DNA from: JAJRRS01 sp965230275
GTDB taxonomy: Bacteria > Planctomycetota > Phycisphaerae > Phycisphaerales > Phycisphaeraceae
Direction of reading: 5' to 3'
Assembly: GCA_965230275.1 (NCBI GenBank)
Contig: CBDDKO010000002.1
Location: 3,596,001 to 3,660,000, forward strand
Length of the DNA: 64,000 nt
This document shows positions 56,928 to 64,000 of this stretch, piece after piece (position 1 is the first letter of the stretch; every line of letters starts with the position of its first letter). The translations under genes and the position numbers were made by a program. Under the pieces are notes generated by a model. That model did not search any database and was not told the DNA's origin. It saw only the letters and a program-made list of their open reading frames with translations.

Positions 56928-58862
56928 TCAGGCTTCCCAGAGCCCCAGCAGCGGGCCGGCGATCTGCCAAGCCTGATCGGCCTCAGATTCAAGCTCGTGT
57001 GTCTGCACGAAGCTGGCCCGGTCCATTTCCCAGACCAGGTTTCGGCCGTTGCCCGCGTGACGCCAGAGGATGTCGGCCTTGCCGTCGCCGGTGTAATCCG
57101 CGACCTGGGCGATCTGCCAAGCCGCACTTCTTACCGTTTTAATGCTCCGGCTATTTAGGAATCCGGTCCCATCCAGGTGCCAGAGTGTGTTGCGTCCGGA
57201 GCGGGTGTGCCGCCAGAGGATATCGGTCTGGTCGTCGCCGTTGAAGTCGCCGATCCCGCCGATCTGCCAGGCGGTGTTCTTCAGGCGTTTAAGCGCGTGC
57301 TTCTGCTGGAACGTGGTGCCGTCCATTTCCCAGACGAGGTTCCGCCCGTTGCGTGAGTTCCGCCAGAGGATGTCGTTCTGCCCGTCGCCGGTGAAGTCGG
57401 CCACACCCATGACCTGCCAGTCGAGGTTCCTTACCGTCGTCAGGTCGTACTGTGTTCCCGCGGTCTGGCTGTCAACCGCCTCGATGTAGAGTCGGCCGTT
57501 CACTGCGTGCCGCCAGAGCGTGTCGGTCTTTCCATCACCCGTGAAGTCGCCGGCACCCACCAACCGCCAGTTGGTGTCGGTGTCCGCGTCTTGTAGATTG
57601 CTGGAGGCGTCGAACGTCGTGCCGTCCATCGACCAGACTCTGGTCGCCCCGGTCGTGGTGTTCCGCCAGAGGATGTCAATGTTGCCGTCTTCGTCGAAGT
57701 CGCCGTCGATGGCTGGGGCGGGGGGATCTGGATCCGGGTCGGGATCGGCGGGTGTTGATTGCATGGCACCGGCCGTGATCGTGCCGGCATCCGCTTCGTT
57801 GCCGCTCAACGTACTGTAGGCCCACGTACCGACCGCGTCGTCGGATAGGGTGATCCGAGCGATCGTGAATGTGCCGGTGTCACCGCTATCCAGGTTAAAC
57901 CAGCTGACATCCAGCACCTGATCGTCGAAGCGAAGCGCACCGCCCCCGATATCACCCGCGCCGCCGGCAACAGATATATTTGCCGCCTCACCGCCGACGT
58001 ACGTGTCGTAGGCAATCTCAGGATGCAGGCCGATCAACAGATCGCTGGGCGTCAGTTGGCTTCCCATGGCGTGCTGATAAATCGAGCCTTGGGTCAACGT
58101 GAGCAGCAAAGCCGCCGACGTCCAGTCGGTCGGTGTCGTGACTTGAAGGTCATAGGTGCTGTAGCCGGTGAGTGTGTCGCTGTTGTCTACTGAGACAAGC
58201 TGAACGTCCACCGTGACCGGGGTGTCCGGGTCGGGATCGGGGTCAGGATCCGGGTCAGGATCTGGGACCGGATCGGGGTCAGGTGCAACAGCCAATAGCG
58301 AGCCGGCGGTGATCGTGCCGGCGTCTGCGACGGCGCCGCCAAGCGTGGTGTATGACCAGGTCCCCACCGCGTCGTCGGACAGGGTGATCCGAGCGATGCT
58401 GAACGTGCCGGTGTCACTATTGCCGATGTTGAACCAGCTGACGTCTAGGGCCTGGTCGTCAAACCGCAGTGCACCGCCACCGAGATCACCCGCGCCGCCG
58501 GGTACAGCAACGTTGGACAGGTCGCCGCCTACGGCGGTGTCGAACGCAAGTGCCGGGACTAGGTCCACCAGCCCCTGGCTTGCCGTGACATTGTTGCCCC
58601 AAGCGTTTTGGTAGATTTCTCCCTGGGTCAATGTCAGAAGTAGCGCCGCGGAGGTCCAGTCTGTGGTGGTGGTAACCTGCAGATCGAACGTGTTGTACCC
58701 ACTGAGCTGGCTTGAGTTGTCCACAGCGACGAACTCAGCGGAGGGCGCGCCAGACAGCAACAGCCTGGGCTCAAGCGCATCCAGGCCGGGGCTTTCGTTC
58801 CCGCAACTCGGCGGGGGTGTATATGCGTTTGCTCGGAAGAATCTCGAAAACCGGCTCGCCAC
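56928..58862 (-). CDS. Exported LEPR-motif protein with a duplicated beta domain and five FG-GAP/VCBS-type repeats
   Basis: A 644-residue protein. Near the N-terminus DALEPRLLLSG (about 30-38) is the LEPR motif of planctomycete exported proteins. A domain of about 150 residues occurs twice (about 40-190 and 220-370), both copies with VDNS, LQVTT, DWTSAALLLTLTQG, LDVSWFN and IARITLSDDAVGTW. An Asp-Pro linker (about 192-217) joins them. Five repeats of about 47 residues follow (from about 381), each with GDFTGDGKTDTLWRH-like Ca-loops and a W-x-M-D-G turn, as in FG-GAP/VCBS propellers. It may be an adhesin or extracellular Ca-binding protein. A related gene lies directly upstream. Confidence 0.88.
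   Translation of the reverse strand: MASRFSRFFRANAYTPPPSCGNESPGLDALEPRLLLSGAPSAEFVAVDNSSQLSGYNTFDLQVTTTTDWTSAALLLTLTQGEIYQNAWGNNVTASQGLVDLVPALAFDTAVGGDLSNVAVPGGAGDLGGGALRFDDQALDVSWFNIGNSDTGTFSIARITLSDDAVGTWSYTTLGGAVADAGTITAGSLLAVAPDPDPVPDPDPDPDPDPDPDTPVTVDVQLVSVDNSDTLTGYSTYDLQVTTPTDWTSAALLLTLTQGSIYQHAMGSQLTPSDLLIGLHPEIAYDTYVGGEAANISVAGGAGDIGGGALRFDDQVLDVSWFNLDSGDTGTFTIARITLSDDAVGTWAYSTLSGNEADAGTITAGAMQSTPADPDPDPDPPAPAIDGDFDEDGNIDILWRNTTTGATRVWSMDGTTFDASSNLQDADTDTNWRLVGAGDFTGDGKTDTLWRHAVNGRLYIEAVDSQTAGTQYDLTTVRNLDWQVMGVADFTGDGQNDILWRNSRNGRNLVWEMDGTTFQQKHALKRLKNTAWQIGGIGDFNGDDQTDILWRHTRSGRNTLWHLDGTGFLNSRSIKTVRSAAWQIAQVADYTGDGKADILWRHAGNGRNLVWEMDRASFVQTHELESEADQAWQIAGPLLGLWEA
58212..58285. repeat. 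GGATC/GGGTC-type simple repeat encoding the Asp-Pro linker
   Basis: Short tandem units such as GGGTCGGGATC and CAGGATCCGGGT repeat across about 74 bp and encode alternating Asp and Pro in the gene at 56928-58862. A shorter run of the same type lies at 57720-57752. Such tracts can change length in frame. Confidence 0.75.
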
Positions 58863-59106
58863 GGCTTGGGTACTCCTGGCCAGGCTTGTGAGGATGCGCC
58901 GGGGGCGACGCTGCTGTTTCTATCGACTCATCGTTTGGCAGGCTGAGCCTATCAGGCTTGATTCGTATGACATTATCGGTTGGCGTGGCGGTCCTGTGGG
59001 TGGGACAAGATAGGCAACGACCTGCAAACAGCGATCGCATCTAGCCTCGCTTCTGCGTGGTTTGGACGCCCGATAAGCCTGGATCGACGGGGATGTCGCG
59101 GGTGGG

Positions 59107-60555
59107 TCAGCCTTCCCAGAGCCCGAGGATCGGGCCGGGCGGCTGGTCGTCCGGATCGGTCTGTGCCGGCAATGCCAACCCGCCCAGCAGGTCCGTCCCA
59201 TCCATCCCCCAGACGGTGTTGGCGCCGGTCGAGGTGTTGCGCCAGAGGATGTCGGTTTCGCCGTCGCCGGTGTAGTCGCCCAGTGCGGCGACCTGCCAGG
59301 CAAGATTCTTGACACGCTGGATGGCGATGGCGGAAGTAAAGCTCGTGTCATCCATTTCCCAGACGGTGTTGCGGCCGTTCTGGAAGTTGCGCCAGAGGAT
59401 GTCGTCCTTGCCGTCACCGGTGAAGTCGCCGACGCCCGCGGCCTGCCACTTCTGGTTGCTCAGCGTCTTGGTCGCGATCCCGCCGACGAAGTCCGTGCCG
59501 TCCATTTCCCAGACGGTGTTACGCCCGTCTTGTGTGTGACGCCAGAGGATGTCCTGTTGTCCGTCACCGGTGAGGTCCCCGACGCCCGCGACCTGCCACT
59601 GGAGGTTGCCGAGTTTCTTCAGCGCGATCGCGCTCTGGAAGTCCGTGCCATCCATCTCCCAGACGGTGTTCCGTCCGTCCCGGGTGTTGTGCCAGAGCAG
59701 GTCGTTCTGCCCGTCCTCGGTGAAGTCGCCGTGACCGACGAGCTTCCAATCGGTATTCCGCAGGCGGCGCACGGCAGTTTCGAGGACGAAGTCCGTCCCG
59801 TCCATTTCCCAGACGGCGTTGCGCCCGGTGCGCGTGCTGTGCCAGAAGATGTCGGCCTTGCCATCCCCCGTAAAGTCGCCATCCACAGCCTCGGCTGGCG
59901 GCGGCGGCGGCGGTGGTGGTGGCGGCGGAGGCGGAGGTGGCGGAGGCGGAGGCGGTGGCGGAGGCGGCGGAGGCACAGGTGGGGATGCCAATTCACCGTT
60001 GCTGAAGTTTGTCTCTAATGAGAAGAAGCTGTCCCCGGCCCGGTTCAACAGCTTCAGCGACCAGGTCCCGGCCGCATCGTCGGACAGGGTGACCCGGGCG
60101 ATGTTAATCGTGCCCGTGTCATCGGTCGCTATGCCGAACCAACTCACATCGAGTTCGTTTTGGTCAAACTGGAACACATCGCCGAACACATCACCCGCTG
60201 CGCCGGCGATGGTGGGGGTGTTGCCGTTGGCCGCGATGTAGGTGTCGAACTCAAGCGTCGGGAAGCCGGCAAAGAATGCGGGATTCGGCTCGGTGTTACC
60301 GCCGTTCGCGTCCTGGTAGATCGAGCCTTGCGACAGTTCCAGCAGCAGCGCCGCGCTGGTCCAGTCACTGTCGGTCGTGACCTGAAGGTCGGCGGTGGTG
60401 AACCCGCTGAGGGTATCGGAGTTATCTACCCACACGAACTCGGCCGACAAACTCGCGGACAGCAACAGCCTAGGCTCGAGCGCTTCGAGACCGATGCTGT
60501 CCGCTTTGGCGGACGGGCGTCTCTCCCCGCCGGGTTGTCTCGTTAACCAGGTCAT
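59107..60555 (-). CDS. Exported LEPR-motif protein with a polyproline linker and five FG-GAP/VCBS-type repeats
   Basis: A 482-residue paralogue of the neighbouring gene. It starts at ATG 60555 (MTWLTRQPGGERRP); the longer frame to 60669 lacks similarity to the paralogue. ALEPRLLLSAS (about 25-35) is the LEPR motif. One copy of the beta domain (about 37-185) has DWTSAALLLELSQGSIYQD, LDVSWFGI and IARVTLSDDAAGTW. A run of about 30 Pro (about 192-221) leads to five FG-GAP/VCBS-type repeats with WEMDGTDF turns and TGDGKxDILWRN loops. It appears to be a surface or secreted structural protein. The pair probably arose by tandem duplication, and one copy later doubled its beta domain. Confidence 0.87.
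   Translation of the reverse strand: MTWLTRQPGGERRPSAKADSIGLEALEPRLLLSASLSAEFVWVDNSDTLSGFTTADLQVTTDSDWTSAALLLELSQGSIYQDANGGNTEPNPAFFAGFPTLEFDTYIAANGNTPTIAGAAGDVFGDVFQFDQNELDVSWFGIATDDTGTINIARVTLSDDAAGTWSLKLLNRAGDSFFSLETNFSNGELASPPVPPPPPPPPPPPPPPPPPPPPPPPPPPAEAVDGDFTGDGKADIFWHSTRTGRNAVWEMDGTDFVLETAVRRLRNTDWKLVGHGDFTEDGQNDLLWHNTRDGRNTVWEMDGTDFQSAIALKKLGNLQWQVAGVGDLTGDGQQDILWRHTQDGRNTVWEMDGTDFVGGIATKTLSNQKWQAAGVGDFTGDGKDDILWRNFQNGRNTVWEMDDTSFTSAIAIQRVKNLAWQVAALGDYTGDGETDILWRNTSTGANTVWGMDGTDLLGGLALPAQTDPDDQPPGPILGLWEG
59893..59975. repeat. GGC/GGA/GGT trinucleotide tract encoding polyproline
   Basis: About 80 bp consist almost only of GGC, GGA and GGT triplets, which on the coding minus strand read as Pro codons. 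The tract separates the beta domain from the FG-GAP repeats of the gene at 59107-60555. Its purity suggests that it varies in length. Confidence 0.85.
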
Positions 60556-60736
60556 CAATCTGATACCGTCTCTTAGTCCCTTCAGCCTAAATCTGCACAC
60601 TACTGGACCTGATGGGTCTACGCATAACGATGCGTAGGCTAAGCATGGCCCAGGATTCCGCCGTGACAAACCCGGCGTACGATTCCGCCCAGCACGTTCC
60701 CATTCCGACAGTCCGGCCCCCGCATAACCGGCGCAA

Positions 60737-61813
60737 TCAGCCTATCCGGACAGGCAATCTGCGCCTGCCCCAGTGCCCCGGCTCGCTCTCGAAAACACCC
60801 GGAATACGCATGCCACATGACGGGCAGGCACCCTGATCGAGCTCAAAGACGCCGAGATTGTACCAATCTCGCTCGATCAGTAAGGCCCCGCAGTCCGGGC
60901 AGTAGGTGCTTTCGTTTGGCACGTCATGCACATTGCCGACATACACGTACCTCACCCCCGCATCGAGCGCCGTCTGCCTCGCCCGCAATAACGTGTCGTG
61001 CGGGGTCGCCGGGGTGTCCTGCATCTTGAAGTCCGGGTGGAATGCCGAAAAATGCAGCGGCACGTCCGGCCCAAGCTCATCGACAATCCAGTCACACATC
61101 GCCTTTATCTCATCCGGCGAATCGTTCTCCCCCGGGATCACCAGCGTCGTAATTTCTACCCACACATCCGTCTCACGCTTCAGATACTTAAGCGTATCCA
61201 GCACCGGTTGAAGACGTGTCTGCGTCAGCTTGCGGTAGAACGTATCCGTGAACGCCTTGAGGTCCACGTTCGCCGCGTCGATCCAGTTGAACAACTCTGC
61301 CCGCGCCTCGGGATGGATGTAGCCGGCCGTCACCGCCACGGTCTTGATGCCCGCCGGCCGTGCGGCTTTTGCGATGTCGATCGCGTACTCCGCCCAGATG
61401 ACCGGGTCGTTGTACGTAAACGCGATGCTCCGGCTGCCCGTGTCCTTCGCCGCCTGCACGATCATCTCCGGCGTCGCGGTGCTTGTCAGCGTATCCATCT
61501 CCCGGCTCTTGGAGATGTCCCAGTTCTGACAGAACTTGCACCCCAGGTTGCACCCGGCCGTGCCCAGTGAGAGCACCGCCGTGCCAGGCAGGAAGTGTGC
61601 CAAGGGTTTCTTTTCGATCGGATCGACACAGAATCCGCTGCTCCGCCCCCACGTCGTCAGCACCAGCTCGCCGCCCTGGTTCGCCCGCACAAAGCAGAAC
61701 CCGCGCCCGGCTTCCGGGATATGGCATTCGCGCGGGCAGAGCGTGCAGACCACCTTCCCGGTGTCCTTCGCCGTGTGCCACCAACGTGCTTTGTAGACCC
61801 CTGCCTGAGCCAT
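60737..61813 (-). CDS. amrS: AmmeMemoRadiSam system radical SAM enzyme
   Basis: A 358-residue radical S-adenosylmethionine enzyme. The iron-sulfur motif is CNLGCKFCQNW, with an upstream CTLCPRECHIPEAGRGFC set and a C-terminal zinc-ribbon-like CPDCGALL and CPSCGMR. The order FTYNDPVIWAEYAIDIAKAAR, DLKAFTDTFYRKLT, TLVIPGENDSPDEI and LHFSAFHPDFKM is that of AmrS, a PflA-like enzyme usually encoded with AMMECR1 and Memo genes. Neither partner is in the window. The reaction is not known. Start ATG 61813 (MAQAGVYKARWW) is chosen with GGGAGG upstream; 61819 is possible. Confidence 0.9.
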   Translation of the reverse strand: MAQAGVYKARWWHTAKDTGKVVCTLCPRECHIPEAGRGFCFVRANQGGELVLTTWGRSSGFCVDPIEKKPLAHFLPGTAVLSLGTAGCNLGCKFCQNWDISKSREMDTLTSTATPEMIVQAAKDTGSRSIAFTYNDPVIWAEYAIDIAKAARPAGIKTVAVTAGYIHPEARAELFNWIDAANVDLKAFTDTFYRKLTQTRLQPVLDTLKYLKRETDVWVEITTLVIPGENDSPDEIKAMCDWIVDELGPDVPLHFSAFHPDFKMQDTPATPHDTLLRARQTALDAGVRYVYVGNVHDVPNESTYCPDCGALLIERDWYNLGVFELDQGACPSCGMRIPGVFESEPGHWGRRRLPVRIG

Positions 61814-62060
61814 ACCCATCCTGCCTCCCACCCAGTAACAAGCATTATATCCCCCACCCCTCAAACCCCGGCCCCACGTCCGCACTCCCCAAAGCCCCCT
61901 CAAGCCCGGTCATGGCCCGCAGGGCCTTGGCCGGGGTCGCCATCATCCCCCAATCCCCGTATCCCCATCCCCAACCCCACGCCATCCCACCCATACCACT
62001 GGAAATCACCCTTTTTTGCGCCTAGAGTCCATCTCAAGCATCATTGGGAGCCCTACAGAC

Positions 62061-62312
62061 ATGGTCCAGATCCCCGAAACCCCCGATCTGAACGGTCGGG
62101 TCCTGCAGCGCGGCGACACCGTTACCACCATCGGCGGCGACACCACCGGCAAAATCAAGGATATCGTCCACGACGACGGCACCGTTTTCGTCGAGGTTCG
62201 GCCCCTGCACCGATCCACCGGAAAGGGCGTCTGGCACGCCGCCGACCGCCTGCTCTGGCTGGCCGCCGCCAAGAAAAAAGCCGAGATCAAGCCGTCAAAA
62301 AAGGCCAAATAG
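62061..62312 (+). CDS. Small basic protein with a KOW-like beta-barrel
   Basis: An 83-residue protein. QRGDTVTTIGGDTTGKIKDIVHDDGTVFVEVRP has the strand-turn pattern of a small SH3/KOW-type barrel, which often binds RNA or ribosomal parts. The basic C-terminus (AAAKKKAEIKPSKKAK) would support nucleic acid binding. No family is recognised. The ATG at 62061 is preferred to a TTG at 62016 and has GGGAG upstream. It lies alone between a divergent and a co-directional gene. Confidence 0.65.
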   Translation: MVQIPETPDLNGRVLQRGDTVTTIGGDTTGKIKDIVHDDGTVFVEVRPLHRSTGKGVWHAADRLLWLAAAKKKAEIKPSKKAK

Positions 62313-62512
62313 TCCCCGATATACCCCGCAGAACCTGTCATAATCGGACCCCCGATCGCTAATACTCCAAAAATTACCGGGCTTTATATTGTTATCCGGT
62401 CCTTGTGGGGGTAGCATACCCACTTCTGAAAAACACCCGCATCAGACCCAAGCCCGATCCTCGACCGATCGCGGCGCGATCTACCCACCGAACCTGCCCG
62501 ATCAGGCCCACC

Positions 62513-63151
62513 ATGAAACCGACCCGAGACACATCCCGGCCCAGACGCCCGCTCAGCTTCGTCGAAGTGGGGGTGGTTGCTGGCATGGTCGTGCTCGTGT
62601 TCGGTGTCGGCCTCTACATGCCCAGCCTTGCCATCCACAGCGCCAGCGCCCGCCAGCCCGGCATCAGCCTGATGAATGTCGTGCAACCCGCCCCCGCCCC
62701 CGGAAGTGAACTCGCCGCGGCAGGTATCACTCCGGATGCTAAGACCATCGACGCGCTCCCCCTCGAGCCGGCCATTGATGAGGCCATGCAAGGCGAACCG
62801 GTTGTCACATTCAACGGCCGACCGCTACGCAAGGTCAAGCAGCTGAACATGCTCACCACCGCCTACAGCCCGGACGAGAAGTCCTGCGGCAAGTGGGCTG
62901 ACGGCTTCACCGCCAGCGGCTACAGCGTCTGGACCAACGGCATGAAGCTCGTCGCCGCCGACACCAATCTCCTGCCTTTCGGCACCATCGTCACCATCCC
63001 CGGCTACAACAACGGCAACCCCGTCCAGGTCCTCGACCGCGGCGGCAAGATCAAGGGCCACCGCCTGGACCTCTTATACCCCACCCACGAGATCGCCCTG
63101 CAATGGGGCGCGCAGCGCCTGGAGGTCGAAGTCTGGGAATACGCGGACTGA
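62513..63151 (+). CDS. 3D (Asp-Asp-Asp) domain protein, membrane-anchored, MltA/YocH-like
   Basis: A 212-residue protein. One membrane segment (about 15-36, VEVGVVAGMVVLVFGVGLYM) anchors it. The C-terminal 100 residues carry the 3D fold: LTTAYSPDEKSCGKWADGFTASG, AADTNLLPFGTIVTIPGY, VLDRGGKIKGHRLDLLYPTHEIALQWG, with the three Asp of the domain's name visible (in ADTN, LDRGG and RLDL). The domain occurs in lytic transglycosylases and cell-wall hydrolases, so peptidoglycan or glycan cleavage is likely. The ATG at 62513 (MKPTRDTSRPRR) is chosen over the longer 62405 frame, which is Pro/Arg-rich and lacks a ribosome site. Confidence 0.85.
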   Translation: MKPTRDTSRPRRPLSFVEVGVVAGMVVLVFGVGLYMPSLAIHSASARQPGISLMNVVQPAPAPGSELAAAGITPDAKTIDALPLEPAIDEAMQGEPVVTFNGRPLRKVKQLNMLTTAYSPDEKSCGKWADGFTASGYSVWTNGMKLVAADTNLLPFGTIVTIPGYNNGNPVQVLDRGGKIKGHRLDLLYPTHEIALQWGAQRLEVEVWEYAD

Positions 63152-63242
63152 TCTGAACAAGTCCGGATCGCCTGTCTTCCGAGGGCCGTAAGTGTTTCAT
63201 ATCCCCGCGACATACCAGCAGACCTACCCAACAAGCCCAACG

Positions 63243-64000
63243 ATGGATACCGGCTTGGTGTTGCTGCAGCTGTTTATGCTCTTGCTGGTAGGGATCAACT
63301 TTGTCCTGTCGATCGTGGTGATCTGCCTGAACTTCAAGGCTTTCAAGTATCACTGGAAGCCCGGGCTGATGGTTGGCATCGCGCTTCTGGTGATCTACAC
63401 GCTGAGCTATAGCGCGACGTTCTTGCTGGTGGACATCCGTGAGGCGTCGGGTGTGCACGATGTCCCGCTGCCGGTTCTCTATGTTGGCGCTTCGGTGGTG
63501 CTGCTGTGCTTTGCGGTATTGCAGGCCGGCTGGTACATGGCGGTCTACGTCGGCGGGGCGGGTGAGTGGGACCGGGCCCGCCTGCCGGGTTTTGCATTAC
63601 TCAGCCGGGGCGAACCGGGGGCCTGGTCGGGCATCATGATCGGGGCGGGCTTCGGTGTGTTCGCCGGCATCGTGAGTACCGTGCTCATGGTTTTGATCGG
63701 CATCGACGTGGGCCCGATGCTTGCCGAGATGATGCAGATCTACGAATCCATCACCGAGCAGCCGATGCCCGTCCGGTTCGTCTTTTACAGCCTGCTGGTC
63801 ACCGGCCCGGCGATCGCTGAGGAACTCACCTTCCGCGGCCTGATGTTCGGCCTCTTCCTGCGTCTATCTAAGAACAACACCGCCCTGATCGTGCTATCGA
63901 CACTGGTCGTCTCGGTCCTCTGGTCGTTGCTGCACATCCCCAACACGAACATGCCGCTCGTGAAGTGCATGCAGATCTTTCTGATCAGCCTGGTGCTGTG
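63243..64000 (+). CDS. CPBP-family intramembrane metalloprotease, partial (C-terminus beyond the window end)
   Basis: The visible 252 residues start at an ATG (MDTGLVLLQLFMLLLV) and contain about six membrane helices. The family's first motif AEELTFRGLMFG (Glu-Glu and Arg) and second motif WSLLHIPN (His) are present, giving the metal-binding core of Abi/CPBP proteases, which cleave membrane proteins or process peptides. The rest of the second His motif lies outside the window. A GTG at 63192 is an alternative start in the same frame, with no ribosome site for either. It follows the 3D-domain gene by 91 bp on the same strand. Confidence 0.85.
   Translation, partial: MDTGLVLLQLFMLLLVGINFVLSIVVICLNFKAFKYHWKPGLMVGIALLVIYTLSYSATFLLVDIREASGVHDVPLPVLYVGASVVLLCFAVLQAGWYMAVYVGGAGEWDRARLPGFALLSRGEPGAWSGIMIGAGFGVFAGIVSTVLMVLIGIDVGPMLAEMMQIYESITEQPMPVRFVFYSLLVTGPAIAEELTFRGLMFGLFLRLSKNNTALIVLSTLVVSVLWSLLHIPNTNMPLVKCMQIFLISLVL

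Noticed and set aside
59893..59975. Polyproline tract as a sequencing or assembly fault.
   Set aside because: The frame is open through the tract and joins two domains that are also joined by a repetitive linker in the paralogue.
56928..60555. Cohesin-like identity of the repeated domain, to pair with the dockerin-like motifs of the PEP-CTERM cluster.
   Set aside because: The strand pattern is only loosely similar and no cohesin motif can be shown by eye; kept only as something to test.

Overview
The window looks like chromosome of a planctomycete of the class Phycisphaerae. Three things point there. Secreted proteins carry paired dockerin-like EF-hand motifs followed by a PEP-CTERM tail (IPEPG, hydrophobic stretch, Arg-rich end). 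Two other exported proteins begin with the LEPRLLLS motif typical of Planctomycetota. The core genes sit in short, loosely packed operons on both strands of GC-rich DNA, with palindromic repeats between them. I see no rRNA, tRNA, CRISPR array, transposase or phage gene.

Layout. 1-20.8 kb is mostly housekeeping: a partial unknown gene, a TetR regulator with a DUF1569 protein, rplM-rpsI with a clear promoter and terminator, a YjbQ protein, an acyltransferase-like membrane protein, a very long coiled-coil protein with a Wzz-like membrane end, an orphan FecE-type ATPase, a macro-domain protein, trmL-mfd, a short ArgA-type acetyltransferase, an exonuclease, ligA, a DUF3553 protein and a GNAT protein. 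A 0.4 kb stretch without a gene (19.08-19.48 kb) has a strong promoter and many hairpins and may encode a structured RNA. 20.8-31.1 kb holds four consecutive minus-strand genes for large secreted PEP-CTERM proteins: a pentapeptide-repeat protein, a GH13 amylase-like enzyme, a beta-propeller-like protein and a sugar/sorbosone dehydrogenase-like protein. An 18-bp perfect palindrome with a central CG, like a LacI-family operator, lies upstream of the amylase gene.

31-50 kb returns to scattered core functions: an M14 carboxypeptidase, a metal permease with uvrC, a metallophosphoesterase, a PilZ-PAS-GGDEF-EAL c-di-GMP protein with a VanZ-like protein, a DUF167/HDAC/YkgJ series, a HAD phosphatase, a flavin reductase, truA, a GT4 glycosyltransferase, a PIG-L deacetylase, a DUF1570 zincin, accD and a fumarylacetoacetase-family hydrolase.

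50.4-60.6 kb is the most distinctive part. A divergent minor-pilin locus encodes GspH-, PilV/GspI-, PilW/GspJ- and PilX/GspK-like proteins. The PilX/GspK-like protein is 1329 residues long and ends in two LamG-like domains. After ndk come two paralogous LEPR proteins with five FG-GAP/VCBS-type repeats each. Together these suggest a surface adhesion or secretion apparatus. The window ends with an AmmeMemoRadiSam radical SAM enzyme, a small basic protein, a 3D-domain protein and a CPBP protease cut by the window edge.

A recurrent theme is repeat DNA. At least five kinds of palindromic or G-rich intergenic repeat are present, some overlapping stop codons. Repeat-like DNA also appears in frame inside mfd and ligA.
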